Shown here piece after piece: positions 43,009 through 51,825 of a stretch of 64,000 nt of DNA; positions within the stretch are counted from its first letter, which is position 1; each line of letters starts with the position of its first letter. The notes under the pieces were generated by a model. It was not told the origin of the DNA, made no database searches, and was given only the letters and a program-made list of their open reading frames with translations. Source of the stretch: Methanogenium marinum (GTDB lineage: Archaea > Halobacteriota > Methanomicrobia > Methanomicrobiales > Methanomicrobiaceae); NCBI RefSeq assembly GCF_028912405.1, contig NZ_JAKELO010000002.1:1063276-1127275 (forward strand), given 5' to 3'. Made by a program: the position numbers and the translations under genes.

Positions 43009-44735
43009 AACCTCTGGAGGCATTTCGGCGATTTATTCAGGGCATTGTACCACAGAAACGCCTGCGTATCTATGTCACCGCCCTTTTCGTCCAGATTGTC
43101 GTTTATGCGCTCCTTGTTTACCTCCTGATACCAGTACTGGAGGGCTATACCCTCACCCCCATAGAATCGCTCTACTTTGTGATCATGACCATCTCAACCG
43201 TTGGATATGGCCTCACATTTCCGATGGAAAGTGATCTCACCCATCTTCTCGTCATCATCATCATCGTTGCCGGTGTGACAACGGTGCTCTTCATCATCCC
43301 AACCCTGCTCTCCCCCTATCTGGAACGGGCCTTTCGGGCAAGCCCCCCCCGCCGAACCTCCATCCACCCCGACAACCATGTCATTGTGGTTGGCTTCAAT
43401 GAGGTCACCCAGTCCCTCTTTCACATGCTCTCGATTGCAGAAACTGACATCATCCTCGTTGAAGAAGACAGAGCCCTGGCAGAAGAGGCACTCAGAATGA
43501 AACGGGATGCACCGCAGGTCATCTGGGGAAAATACAATGATAAGGAGACATGGAACAATGCCTGGATTTCAAAAGCAGACTTTGTCATCATTAATGAGGA
43601 AGAGCACACTGCCGCAAAAATCATTCTGGGAATAACAGAGATGACCGATGCGAAGATAATCACCATCGTAGAAGACATCACAAAAGACCGGTTTCTCCGC
43701 TATGCCGGTGCTGAGTATATCCTCTCCCCAAAAAACGTCACCGGAAAAAGTCTTGCACGTTATGCCATTCCCGGCCCATTTTTCGAGACCATCTATGATG
43801 AAAACCCGTATGCCACCCTCCAATCTGTAGATCCCACTGAAGAAGAGGAGGATAAACGCAAGATATTCATGCTCCCTGTTCTCGAAGGGTTCCGTTTCGT
43901 GGGCCATACCATCGGTGATATCAACGAAAATGACGAACACCCGATTGAAATTGTCTCATACTGGAAGGGAAACACATTCGTGATGTACCCGGACGATACC
44001 GAGGTCATCGACAAGTCGATGATCCTCTTTGTGCACGGGGCAGAAGGGGATGTCCACGCCACCCTCGATGAGAGCCTCGTCCCCGGAAAGACCGAAGCCT
44101 ATGCAGTGATCGTTGGATTTGGCCGTATCGGGAGAACAGTATATGAGGAACTTGAAAAAATTGGTATCCGTGCCACCGTCATCGATCCGGTGGCGGCCGA
44201 GGTACCCGGCATCCACGGAAGCGGAGAGTCGGAGGCAGACCTCATCGCAGCAGGCATAAGCCATGCATCCGTCTGTATCATCGCGACATCTGATGATGAT
44301 GCCAATATCTTCAGCACCCTGATGGCGCGGACGCTCAACCAGAAGATGCGGGTACTCTCGGTTGCAACCGAACCGGAGTCAGTTGAGAAACTCTACCGGG
44401 CGGGGGCAGATTATGTGGTCGATCTCCCGACTCACGGGGCAATTCTTGCAGCAAACATCGTTCTCGCTGACCTCATCCACCTCATCCTTGACCTGCCGGG
44501 AGTACAGGGACAACAGATCGCAGCCAGACATAATATGAATAAGCTGCCATTTACGGTTGAGAGTATCGAAGGACGAACCGGTGTGAAGGTCATCGGATTC
44601 CGCGGTCGCCGAAAATATGTAATACACCCGGAAAAATACCAGATAGTAATGGGAGGTGACGAAGTGATAGTCATCGGTACCCGGGAAGAACTGAAGAAAT
44701 TCATCCATCTAACATCACCAGGAGATCAGAAATGA
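43005..44735 (+). CDS. Potassium channel with two RCK (TrkA) regulatory units
   Basis: 576 residues. Two transmembrane helices flank a pore with the selectivity filter TVGYG (65-69). The cytoplasmic part has a first TrkA-N domain (HVIVVGFNEVTQSL from about 125, with acidic VEED), a TrkA-C region with HTIGDINENDEHPI, a second TrkA-N (AVIVGFGRIGRTVYEELEKIGI) and a TrkA-C ending VIVIGTREELKKFI. This is the layout of a MthK-like or Kch-like ligand-gated K+ channel. It begins inside the stop of the PP-loop gene and ends overlapping nadE, so all three are translationally coupled. Confidence 0.92.
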   Translation: MKPLEAFRRFIQGIVPQKRLRIYVTALFVQIVVYALLVYLLIPVLEGYTLTPIESLYFVIMTISTVGYGLTFPMESDLTHLLVIIIIVAGVTTVLFIIPTLLSPYLERAFRASPPRRTSIHPDNHVIVVGFNEVTQSLFHMLSIAETDIILVEEDRALAEEALRMKRDAPQVIWGKYNDKETWNNAWISKADFVIINEEEHTAAKIILGITEMTDAKIITIVEDITKDRFLRYAGAEYILSPKNVTGKSLARYAIPGPFFETIYDENPYATLQSVDPTEEEEDKRKIFMLPVLEGFRFVGHTIGDINENDEHPIEIVSYWKGNTFVMYPDDTEVIDKSMILFVHGAEGDVHATLDESLVPGKTEAYAVIVGFGRIGRTVYEELEKIGIRATVIDPVAAEVPGIHGSGESEADLIAAGISHASVCIIATSDDDANIFSTLMARTLNQKMRVLSVATEPESVEKLYRAGADYVVDLPTHGAILAANIVLADLIHLILDLPGVQGQQIAARHNMNKLPFTVESIEGRTGVKVIGFRGRRKYVIHPEKYQIVMGGDEVIVIGTREELKKFIHLTSPGDQK

Positions 44736-45484
44736 AACCAACATGTGAAATTGGCTGCGAATGTGAACGTATTGAACAGATGATACGCCATACCCTCTGG
44801 TCATCCGGGGCCAAAGGTATTGTCGTGGGAATCAGCGGCGGGGTGGACTCTGCCCTTGCTGCTGCATTCTGTGCACGGGCGGTGGGCGGAGAACGGGTGA
44901 TGGGTATCGCACTCCCGTCCCCGGTCACCCCGGAAATAGACCTGAAAGACGGGGCTGACCTCTGCGAAGCATTCGACATTCCCTTCAAAACAATATCCAT
45001 CGAACCAATGCTCAGTGCATTTGCCGGCATGGAGGATTTTGAGAATAACCCCTACCTAAGCGGAAATCTGATGGCAAGAATCCGTATGACAACACTCTAT
45101 TATCAGGCAAACCGTCTGCACTATCTTGTCTGCGGAACCTCCAACCGGTCAGAGTACATGCTTGGTTATTCTACCAAATATGGAGACAGTGCAGCCGACA
45201 TCCAGCCAATTTTGCACTGTTACAAGACACGAATATATGCACTGGCAGAGGAAGTCGGCGTGCCGGTACCAATCATTGAAAAACCGCCTTCGGCAGGTCT
45301 CTGGCCGGGCCAGAGTGATGAGGCGGACATTGGCTTCACCTATGCAGAGATCGACAGTGCACTCGCCTCCCTTGAGGTAAACAACTGGACAGCATCAAAC
45401 ACACAGGAAGAGCTCATCCTCGGAAAAGTGCAGGCATCCATGCACAAACGCATGAGCCCGCCAAATCTGCTGGAAATTCAATAA
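44732..45484 (+). CDS. nadE: NH3-dependent NAD+ synthetase
   Basis: 250 residues. It makes NAD+ from deamido-NAD+, ATP and ammonia. The PP-loop SGGVDSALAAAF (about 35-46), the RIRMTTLYYQAN helix, GTSNRSEYMLGYSTKYGDSAADI (deamido-NAD site) and KPPSAGLWPGQSDE are plain. No glutaminase domain, so ammonia-dependent. The start overlaps the preceding stop by four bases. Confidence 0.97.
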   Translation: MKPTCEIGCECERIEQMIRHTLWSSGAKGIVVGISGGVDSALAAAFCARAVGGERVMGIALPSPVTPEIDLKDGADLCEAFDIPFKTISIEPMLSAFAGMEDFENNPYLSGNLMARIRMTTLYYQANRLHYLVCGTSNRSEYMLGYSTKYGDSAADIQPILHCYKTRIYALAEEVGVPVPIIEKPPSAGLWPGQSDEADIGFTYAEIDSALASLEVNNWTASNTQEELILGKVQASMHKRMSPPNLLEIQ

Positions 45485-45551
45485 AAGGCTAAACTAAATA
45501 ACCCAAAATAACATTTTTTCAGTGTGAGTGTGTGTGTATATCTAGTGAAGA

Positions 45552-45570
45552 TTCTCATCAAACATGAGAA
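45552..45570. terminator. Hairpin between convergent nadE and pgi
   Basis: TTCTCAT-CAAAC-ATGAGAA is a perfect 7-bp stem with a 5-base loop, located between two convergent genes, where it could end transcription from either side. A GT-rich run (GTGTGAGTGTGTGTGT) precedes it at about 45521-45537. Confidence 0.45.
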
Positions 45571-45587
45571 ACCTGACAGATATCTAC

Positions 45588-46283
45588 TCATTTCAGGGCA
45601 CGAAACAGGTCTGCATAATCTGCTGGATGGTTCAGGTATCCAAGGGCATCCCCACCGATGAGATCATATATTTCCCTGCCATGGACAATACCCGCTTCAG
45701 GAAACTCCGGGGCGTTGTGAATCTTCAGTTCACCCACCTCAGGATATCGTGGATTCTTCTTCCATCCGTCAGTGCAGTGGTAATAAGCTGCCCCATGAAA
45801 TTCTTCATACACCGCATATTCACTTTCAAACCCTTCTGAAACAAGATTGACCATACAGAGTTCATAATCTGCCGGATTAATGGTCACATGCCCATATCCC
45901 GGCGGAACAAGAACTGCCTCACCGGGCCCTGCCAGTACAACTATCACATCTGACGCATCCGGTGTCTGCAGGAGATACTCCGCCCTGCCGGAGAGTACCT
46001 GATAAAGTTCAGGGTAGCCAGTACCATCCGGTGCTGCCGGGTGGTAATGACCCTTGGTCTTTGCAAATTCCCCACAGAGGGTCATCGGGGGAATGACCGT
46101 ATAATCAAATCGGATCCTGTTGGCTTTCAGCCATTCCCGGTCTTCTGCCGTCCGGGCAAGATTTCGGTACATAAAATAGAGGGGGCCGGATGCGTTACAC
46201 CCTGCTTTGGCAAGGACCGGACGCATCTGGCCTATTGTTCGTATATGTGGTTCGGGTAGGTCAATGTCCCGGTACAATTCCAT
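45588..46283 (-). CDS. pgi: Cupin-type glucose-6-phosphate isomerase
   Basis: 231 residues with the archaeal cupin PGI motifs: GEFAKTKGHYHP (metal His), YPELYQVLSGRAEYLLQ (Glu ligand) and VPPGYGHVTIN (metal His). It interconverts glucose-6-P and fructose-6-P with Fe or another metal. Its ATG overlaps the upstream stop by one base (TAATG), so it is translationally coupled to the surface-protein gene at 46283-47578. The C-terminal ~60 residues beyond the cupin core are longer than in the shortest family members. Confidence 0.93.
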   Translation of the reverse strand: MELYRDIDLPEPHIRTIGQMRPVLAKAGCNASGPLYFMYRNLARTAEDREWLKANRIRFDYTVIPPMTLCGEFAKTKGHYHPAAPDGTGYPELYQVLSGRAEYLLQTPDASDVIVVLAGPGEAVLVPPGYGHVTINPADYELCMVNLVSEGFESEYAVYEEFHGAAYYHCTDGWKKNPRYPEVGELKIHNAPEFPEAGIVHGREIYDLIGGDALGYLNHPADYADLFRALK

Positions 46284-47578
46284 TACTTTTGTTTCTGTTT
46301 TCGCTGTTGATATAGATAGTACCCTGCACCGAGGATTACAAAGAGAAGGACCGTAAGAACAATGGGATCCGTCAACATGGTTCCAATGCCACTTCTGCTC
46401 TGAATGGTAACTTTAGCTTTCATCGGTTCAGATATGACACTGTTTTTCAGGGAATCCTTGTACCGGATCTCAGTGTCCAGACCATATGCCTTGATGGTGG
46501 CATCATCAGAGACACTGACCTGGTAGTAGGCTGTTGCCGTCTCACCGGGTGCCATGTCGCCAAGATATGCAGTGTCATCATTGCTTGTGAACGGATCAAC
46601 GGCACTGATACGGGACGTTGCATCATAAGCGGTGGCGCCGCCGGTATTTTTATAGACAACTTCGATGGTTCCCTTCTCAGCCGGATACATCACATATGCC
46701 TCAGAGACAACTTCAAAGGTAATTTCTCCTCCCACAGGGACACCGATGGTCACCAGTTTAGAGGTGACTTTGTCGCCGTCACTGTTCTCGTAGGTAACAG
46801 CAATATTCAGCGGATAGGATGAATCTGAAGCATCTGATGATGCTGCTACCTTGAAATTTGCCGTTACCGTTTCGCCGGGTGCAAACTCACCGATATAGTA
46901 GCTGCCGTCTGTTGGGGTAACCGGACTTCCGGAAACAGACGAAAGAACGAGTGTCGCCTGTTGCCCGGTGTCCTGTCCACCGTTCTGCACAGCTACCGTC
47001 AGATAGCCTTCCGTGCCGGCATTGAGTTCAATTACATCTGCAGAGATGACCGTGACCTGCACATCCGGTTTGATGACAATCTCAACGGAGAGGGTCTCGG
47101 TTTTGGTCCGGTACTGATACTTCAGGGCATCGTTGCTGAGCTCATCCGCATAATAGAGATACGTGTATTCCAGCGTTACCGGCAGGACATATGTTCCCGC
47201 AGTTGCGCCGTCATTTATTCTGACATCAAAAGATGTCGCCGTACGTGAACCACCTGCGATGTCCCCCACAAGCTGTGAATCGGTCTTCACTGATACCGGT
47301 GCATCACCGTCAGCAAGACTAACAACCACGTTCTTCGCGGTGTTAGGTCTGTCTTCGCGGGCCACATTGGCCAGATTCTGTGAGGAATAATCGATTGTTC
47401 CAATGTTCTCTATCTTTACCGGAATCGTCACCATTGTATCCGGATAGTACTCGTTACTGCCCTCAATACTGACACGCAGATCAGGTGGTCCGGAGATCAC
47501 TTTCTCTGCGGCCATCACCGGTGCACAAAGGCACAAAATGAGGACAATTCCCATAATTGCAGTCCGTGTAAAATTCAT
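46283..47578 (-). CDS. Secreted S-layer-like protein (COG1361 type), C-terminal anchor
   Basis: 431 residues from the ATG at 47578 (signal peptide MNFTRTAIMGIVLILCLCAPVMA); the frame open to 47668 overlaps the divergent trmB gene. Three CARDB/NPCBM-like beta-sandwich repeats follow (about 30-165, 168-275, 280-385), each with a phrase such as VTIPVKIENIGTIDYS, LTVAVQNGGQDTGQQATLVL or IEVVYKNTGGATAYD. A C-terminal helix (DPIVLTVLLFVILGAGYYLY) with tail QQRKQKQK anchors it. Such proteins are common in methanogen envelopes. Coupled to pgi. Confidence 0.85.
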   Translation of the reverse strand: MNFTRTAIMGIVLILCLCAPVMAAEKVISGPPDLRVSIEGSNEYYPDTMVTIPVKIENIGTIDYSSQNLANVAREDRPNTAKNVVVSLADGDAPVSVKTDSQLVGDIAGGSRTATSFDVRINDGATAGTYVLPVTLEYTYLYYADELSNDALKYQYRTKTETLSVEIVIKPDVQVTVISADVIELNAGTEGYLTVAVQNGGQDTGQQATLVLSSVSGSPVTPTDGSYYIGEFAPGETVTANFKVAASSDASDSSYPLNIAVTYENSDGDKVTSKLVTIGVPVGGEITFEVVSEAYVMYPAEKGTIEVVYKNTGGATAYDATSRISAVDPFTSNDDTAYLGDMAPGETATAYYQVSVSDDATIKAYGLDTEIRYKDSLKNSVISEPMKAKVTIQSRSGIGTMLTDPIVLTVLLFVILGAGYYLYQQRKQKQK

Positions 47579-47586
47579 AATACCCC

Positions 47587-47608
47587 TGTTGTTGTAGTTG
47601 TAACAACA
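47587..47608. promoter_or_regulatory. Inverted repeat between the surface-protein/pgi operon and trmB
   Basis: TGTTGTT (47587-47593) and AACAACA (47602-47608) form a perfect 7-bp inverted repeat with an 8-base spacer, in the 58-base space between two divergent starts. The neighbouring regulator is a TrmB, whose family binds such elements, so this is a good candidate operator for both genes. Confidence 0.55.
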
Positions 47609-47636
47609 TTTATCTGCATTCTCATTATATATTCCT

Positions 47637-48422
47637 ATGCCAATGGCTAAGACAATCCCCAGCACCACAATGATACAGGAACACCTGAAATCCCTCGGTC
47701 TGACAAAATATGAAAGCCTTGTCTATATCGCACTTCTCCAGGTCGATGGAGCCACTGCAACCGAAATACACGAAATATCCGGAGTTCCACGGGCATCGGT
47801 ATACCCTGTCCTTGACAAACTCAGCAAAAAGCAGCTCGTCAATGTCACCACCACATCCCCGAAACGATTTGCAGCCACCCCGCCGGATGAAGCCATCGAC
47901 AGCCTTATAGCGCGCATCACTCAGGATTCAACTGCCGTTAAACACGAACTGACTACCATCTACGAAGAGCGGACCAGCATGAACCACGCAGAGCGACAGG
48001 AGATGATCTGGAACATCCATGGATCAGAAAATATCGGCAGTCGTGCGGTTGACCTTATCAGGTCGGCAGAGTCAAGTGTAGCAATTTTAAGCGTTACAAC
48101 TGTCCTTTCATTGCCCATCCAGAAGATAATCAGCTCACTTGGTCCGGGGATAAACGTAGAGATTGCTACCGCAGGTACCAGTGCCCGTGATGACATACCC
48201 CCGAATGCGCAGGAACTTAAAATAGGAATGGTTCCCCACCCGGAGAACATCCTAGGCGAAAAACAGCCGCCCTGCATCATCATCGTTGACCGGCAGCGGG
48301 TAATGGCATTTGTGAGTGATGATGCCGAGATTCCCAGCGCACTCTACTCCGAGTCCCCTGGATTTGTGAACCTTTTTACCGGATACTGGGGATTTGTCAA
48401 AGGACATGTCTCCCTTCCCTGA
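47637..48422 (+). CDS. TrmB family transcription regulator
   Basis: 261 residues: an N-terminal winged helix (HLKSLGLTKYESLVYIALLQVDGATATEIHEISGVPRASVYPVLDKLSKKQLV), the TrmB signature, then a coiled helix (about 95-120) and a C-terminal effector-like domain of about 130 residues. That domain, with SENIGSRAVDLIRSAESSVAILS, resembles PLD-like TrmB effector domains. TrmB proteins respond to sugars or other metabolites. It is divergent from a phosphoglucose isomerase operon, which fits sugar-linked regulation. Confidence 0.9.
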   Translation: MPMAKTIPSTTMIQEHLKSLGLTKYESLVYIALLQVDGATATEIHEISGVPRASVYPVLDKLSKKQLVNVTTTSPKRFAATPPDEAIDSLIARITQDSTAVKHELTTIYEERTSMNHAERQEMIWNIHGSENIGSRAVDLIRSAESSVAILSVTTVLSLPIQKIISSLGPGINVEIATAGTSARDDIPPNAQELKIGMVPHPENILGEKQPPCIIIVDRQRVMAFVSDDAEIPSALYSESPGFVNLFTGYWGFVKGHVSLP

Positions 48423-48489
48423 ATAAATTCCAAAAATCAGCTGCAGAACCGGAAAGTTTGTTGTATCCGGAACCCAACAATCTCCTTTA

Positions 48490-49437
48490 ATGATTCCCCG
48501 AAGAGCCCAAGACGTTGTTCGATGGATATTCAAATCCGCTTCCTATGAGGTGGATGACGGCGATGGAACAATAGACCTCTCTGCATTCCGTGGTGATGAG
48601 TGTGTTGTGATCCTCTGTTCTGAAGATTCCCGTGAAATCGAAGATTTTGACCGGCTTAAATATCGGATCAGCCTTGATTCCGGCCCGGTTCTCTGTAAAA
48701 AACTGCTGGTATCGTTCGCACCGCCGGTGTCGGTGCAGTCCTGTACCGTCTGGAAAGAGAAGGATCTTACAGAAACACTTGCCCGTGCTGCAGGCTCCTA
48801 TATCCGGGAGGAAACATTCAGTTTTTCCCTCTCGCCATCTGCAGAGACTACCGCACCGCGTGCGGCGAGACTGATACACACCGAAACCGAACCAGAACCA
48901 GGCCCCGAGATTCCACACCTACCGGTGACAATCACCGCTTCACGGGCTCATGCCGTCTGCGGCGTAAAGGGAACCGCCCTGCTGCGATTTATTCCCTACT
49001 GGGCATATCAGGCAGAGAGCCACGGGGAAAAGATATACAAGAGTCACATCATTAGTTTTGAGCGTGAGGAGAGCGGTGTTGTGAGTGCCATCAATGGCAT
49101 GAAAGGAGACTTCACTGCAGAAATTACCGAGACAAAGGCAGTACCCGGTGATGCAGATATTCTGCCTCCAAAACTCACCAAAAAAGAGATAAAAGAGCGG
49201 GTGCTCTCTGCACTCGTTGAAAAACTCTCACAGACGGTGCGTCTCAGCCAGTCAGAGGGAGACACCATCTCCTATGAAAATCGCAGTTTTTCCCCTGACC
49301 CGGAAAATATTTCCATATCCTGTGAAATTGTGTATGTCCCCGTCTGGCAGATTCGTGGCAACAGAATCGCTGAAGTGAACGCATTCACCGGTGACCTCCT
49401 CCAGATGCCGATGGACGATGGTGTAGAGGTCCTCTGA
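48490..49437 (+). CDS. Conserved hypothetical protein, three-part
   Basis: 315 residues, no signal or helix. The N-terminus (RAQDVVRWIFKSASYEVDDGDGTIDLSAFRGDECVVILCSEDS) has the outline of a PD-(D/E)XK nuclease fold (D...V.LCSEDSREI), though the catalytic residues are not clear. The central part (CGVKGTALLRFIPYWAYQAES...YKSHIISF) and the C-terminal helix-strand part (LTKKEIKERVLSALVEKLS ... VYVPVWQIRGNRIAEVNAFTGDLL) look like a conserved domain. I do not recognise the family. The next gene, a flavoprotein, starts 20 bases downstream. Confidence 0.75.
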   Translation: MIPRRAQDVVRWIFKSASYEVDDGDGTIDLSAFRGDECVVILCSEDSREIEDFDRLKYRISLDSGPVLCKKLLVSFAPPVSVQSCTVWKEKDLTETLARAAGSYIREETFSFSLSPSAETTAPRAARLIHTETEPEPGPEIPHLPVTITASRAHAVCGVKGTALLRFIPYWAYQAESHGEKIYKSHIISFEREESGVVSAINGMKGDFTAEITETKAVPGDADILPPKLTKKEIKERVLSALVEKLSQTVRLSQSEGDTISYENRSFSPDPENISISCEIVYVPVWQIRGNRIAEVNAFTGDLLQMPMDDGVEVL

Positions 49438-49456
49438 AAAGAGGGGACAAAACACG

Positions 49457-50785
49457 ATGATCACAGTTATCGGCGGAGGGCCTGCGGGACGGATTGCAGC
49501 AATGCGCCTTGCCGCACACGGGAAAGAAGTCTGCCTCTTTGACAGCCGGGCAGAGGGTCTGGGCGGCCAGTGTCTGCACCAGGGCTGCATGGTAATCTGT
49601 GCCCAGAATGATGTGGCACGTGCCTGCGAAGAAGTCCGTGATCTCCAACGGTTCGGGATCACTGATACCGGACCTGTCATTGACTACGCCTCTCTGCAGG
49701 AGAGGATGACAGATATTCAGGAGACAATTGCAGGTGTCCTTGATACTGAGACAACAGAAGCAGGTGTCACTGTCGTCAGTGAACACGCCCGCGTTGAAGG
49801 AAAACGGGTGTATGCCGGCGGCGTGGAATATGAATCTGAGGCAATCCTTATCGCAACAGGATCTGTCCCCCGTATTCCTGCCATTCCGGGAACCAGGATT
49901 CCGGGAGTGTATACCGCACATTCCCTCACCTCCCTCAGGCGTTCACCCCGGCGAATGGTAATCATCGGCAGCGGAGTCATCGCAGCCGAGTATGCATACA
50001 TCTTCCATGCCGTCGGAGCTGATGTAACAGTTATTGCCCGGAGCACTCTTCTTCGTGGAATCCCCGAACCAGTGGCCAAAGGTGCCCGGCGGGACCTTGT
50101 GGGAGTGCACATCCGCGAGGAAACAGAGGTTGTTTCGATTGAAGGCGCAGGCACGGTCACCGGTGTACGGATTCGGGCCGGCGGGAATGAAGAGGAAATA
50201 CCCTGTGACACCGTCCTCATTGCAGCAGGCCTTGTCCCCCGGACAGAGGGAATATCCGGCATCATTCTCGGGCCGGGCGGGGAAATACAGGTGAATGAAC
50301 GGATGGAGACGAATGTCCCCGGCGTCTATGCAGCAGGCGATGTGACCGGCCCCCCGTATCTCACGCCTCTGGCCCGCAGAGAAGGCCGTGCAGCGGCCGA
50401 TGCCATCCTTGGAATACCCCTGAAACCTTTCCCACCCTGTATTCCACAAACAATAAAACTGCGCCATGAACATTCCTTTGCCATCCATCCGGATGCAGAA
50501 GGAAACGGAATCAGGATCCCGTCGCCGGCAGGACCAGGCTCATTCTGGCTTGTCCCGGACCGCCATACCGGGAAATCACTTCTGATGGCAGACAAAAAAA
50601 CCGGAAAAATGACTGGGTTTTATGAGGCCGCACCGCAGTCATCATCTGCGGCGGGTTACCTTGCATACCTCATCAATAACGGAATCAGTGTCGATACAAT
50701 GGAGTCATATATTGAAGTGCACCCATCATCCGAGGGGGTTGCATGGCTGATGAGATATTGTGCTGAACAACGCGAAGACATATAA
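49457..50785 (+). CDS. Dihydrolipoamide dehydrogenase-like FAD/NAD(P) disulfide oxidoreductase
   Basis: 442 residues, class I pyridine-nucleotide disulfide oxidoreductase. FAD motif MITVIGGGPAGRIAAM; redox pair Cys39-Cys44 (GGQCLHQGC); NAD(P) motif VIIGSGVIAAEYAYIF near 172; FAD motif 2 GVYAAGDVTGPPYLTPLA near 287. The C-terminal interface region has YIEVHPSSEGV, which keeps an HPxxxE pattern near the end. No oxoacid dehydrogenase subunits are nearby, so the real partner is unknown; a lipoyl or thioredoxin-like protein elsewhere is likely. Co-transcribed with the hypothetical gene before it. Confidence 0.9.
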   Translation: MITVIGGGPAGRIAAMRLAAHGKEVCLFDSRAEGLGGQCLHQGCMVICAQNDVARACEEVRDLQRFGITDTGPVIDYASLQERMTDIQETIAGVLDTETTEAGVTVVSEHARVEGKRVYAGGVEYESEAILIATGSVPRIPAIPGTRIPGVYTAHSLTSLRRSPRRMVIIGSGVIAAEYAYIFHAVGADVTVIARSTLLRGIPEPVAKGARRDLVGVHIREETEVVSIEGAGTVTGVRIRAGGNEEEIPCDTVLIAAGLVPRTEGISGIILGPGGEIQVNERMETNVPGVYAAGDVTGPPYLTPLARREGRAAADAILGIPLKPFPPCIPQTIKLRHEHSFAIHPDAEGNGIRIPSPAGPGSFWLVPDRHTGKSLLMADKKTGKMTGFYEAAPQSSSAAGYLAYLINNGISVDTMESYIEVHPSSEGVAWLMRYCAEQREDI

Positions 50786-50810
50786 TTTTCAGTGGGAAAA
50801 AAGGTTATAT

Positions 50811-51551
50811 TTAGTTCTCTTTTACGACCCAGTCGTAGAAGAAGACAGCAATGAGTGCTCCGATGACAGGACCTATGATATAGATGGGAAACGCCCCCAT
50901 CACATCAGGACCTCCCAGGAGAAGGTCACCCACCGCAGGGCCGAAACTGCGGGCAGGGTTCAGGGAAGAACCGGTCAGCCCACCGATGGTGGTGATGATG
51001 CCTGCCACGGTAAGACCAATAATAAGGCCAGCAAATCCGGGAGGCGCTTTTTCATCCACCGCCACCCCCATGATAACCATCATCAGGACAAAGGTGCCGA
51101 TGACCTCTGCAAGAACTGCCATCCCGAACGTGATTCCTCCCGCTGGTGCAGTTGCGCCAAGCCCGCCAATGGTGACGGCGTCCATCCCTGCTGAGAGGTA
51201 GAATAAGATACTCCCGAGAAGAGCGCCCACCATCTGCGCTACGACATATGCCACTGTGTCAGTGACCGGAAACCGCTTTGAGGCAAAGAGGGCAATCGTT
51301 ACCGCGGGATTTATGTGGGCACCGGATACCCGGCCAAGACCATAAATAACCGCTGCAATCACAATACCAAAGGCGAGACCAATGGCCAGCCAGTCCCCGA
51401 GACCCCCCAGCGAACCGATCGTAAGAGACTGGAGTGGACCCGACTCGCGTGCGGCAGTTGTCAGGGTTATCACTGCTGCCCCACAGCCAAAGTAGACCAG
51501 CAGCAGGGTACCCACCAGTTCAGCTACTGAACGCTTCATGAGGGAGGCCAT
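50811..51551 (-). CDS. aqpM: Aquaporin of the archaeal AqpM type
   Basis: 246 residues with six helices and the two half-helix NPA motifs: GAHINPAV (NPA 81-83) and GSSLNPARS (NPA 198-200), followed by Arg. Members conduct water and small solutes such as glycerol, or possibly H2S. The start is one base after the stop of the DUF2180 gene (51553), so the two are coupled. The next gene in the direction of transcription is convergent with the flavoprotein at 49457. Confidence 0.95.
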   Translation of the reverse strand: MASLMKRSVAELVGTLLLVYFGCGAAVITLTTAARESGPLQSLTIGSLGGLGDWLAIGLAFGIVIAAVIYGLGRVSGAHINPAVTIALFASKRFPVTDTVAYVVAQMVGALLGSILFYLSAGMDAVTIGGLGATAPAGGITFGMAVLAEVIGTFVLMMVIMGVAVDEKAPPGFAGLIIGLTVAGIITTIGGLTGSSLNPARSFGPAVGDLLLGGPDVMGAFPIYIIGPVIGALIAVFFYDWVVKEN

Positions 51552-51552
51552 T

Positions 51553-51768
51553 TTACTTGTCTCCTTTTAATGCAAGAGAACACTCAGGGCAGAGGATACG
51601 CGGAAGCTGCTGTTTAACCTTTTTTGCCGGGAAAGGATATCCACCTTCCCAGATATCGTTCTCTTCACGGATTGCATGATCCATGCAGAGCCCCATTCCG
51701 CAGACGATACAGACAGCAACAGCATCGGTATCTCTGCCCTCTTTTGCACATACATAGCATTTCATTTC
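51553..51768 (-). CDS. DUF2180-like small zinc-binding protein
   Basis: 71 residues from the ATG at 51768 (MKCYVCAKEGRDTDAVAVCIVCGMGLCMDHA); the frame open to 51804 adds 12 residues without homology. Cys pairs CYVC, CIVC, a GLCMDH and a C-terminal CPEC make it a compact zinc-ribbon/B-box-like protein. The pattern matches DUF2180 of methanogens, function unknown. Its stop abuts the aquaporin start, suggesting a shared role or simply a shared promoter. Confidence 0.82.
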   Translation of the reverse strand, partial: EMKCYVCAKEGRDTDAVAVCIVCGMGLCMDHAIREENDIWEGGYPFPAKKVKQQLPRILCPECSLALKGDK

Positions 51769-51825
51769 ATACCACCCCGTCCGGTCAGATTCCTTCCCGG
51801 ACAACGGGCATGAGGGGTATTCCCC

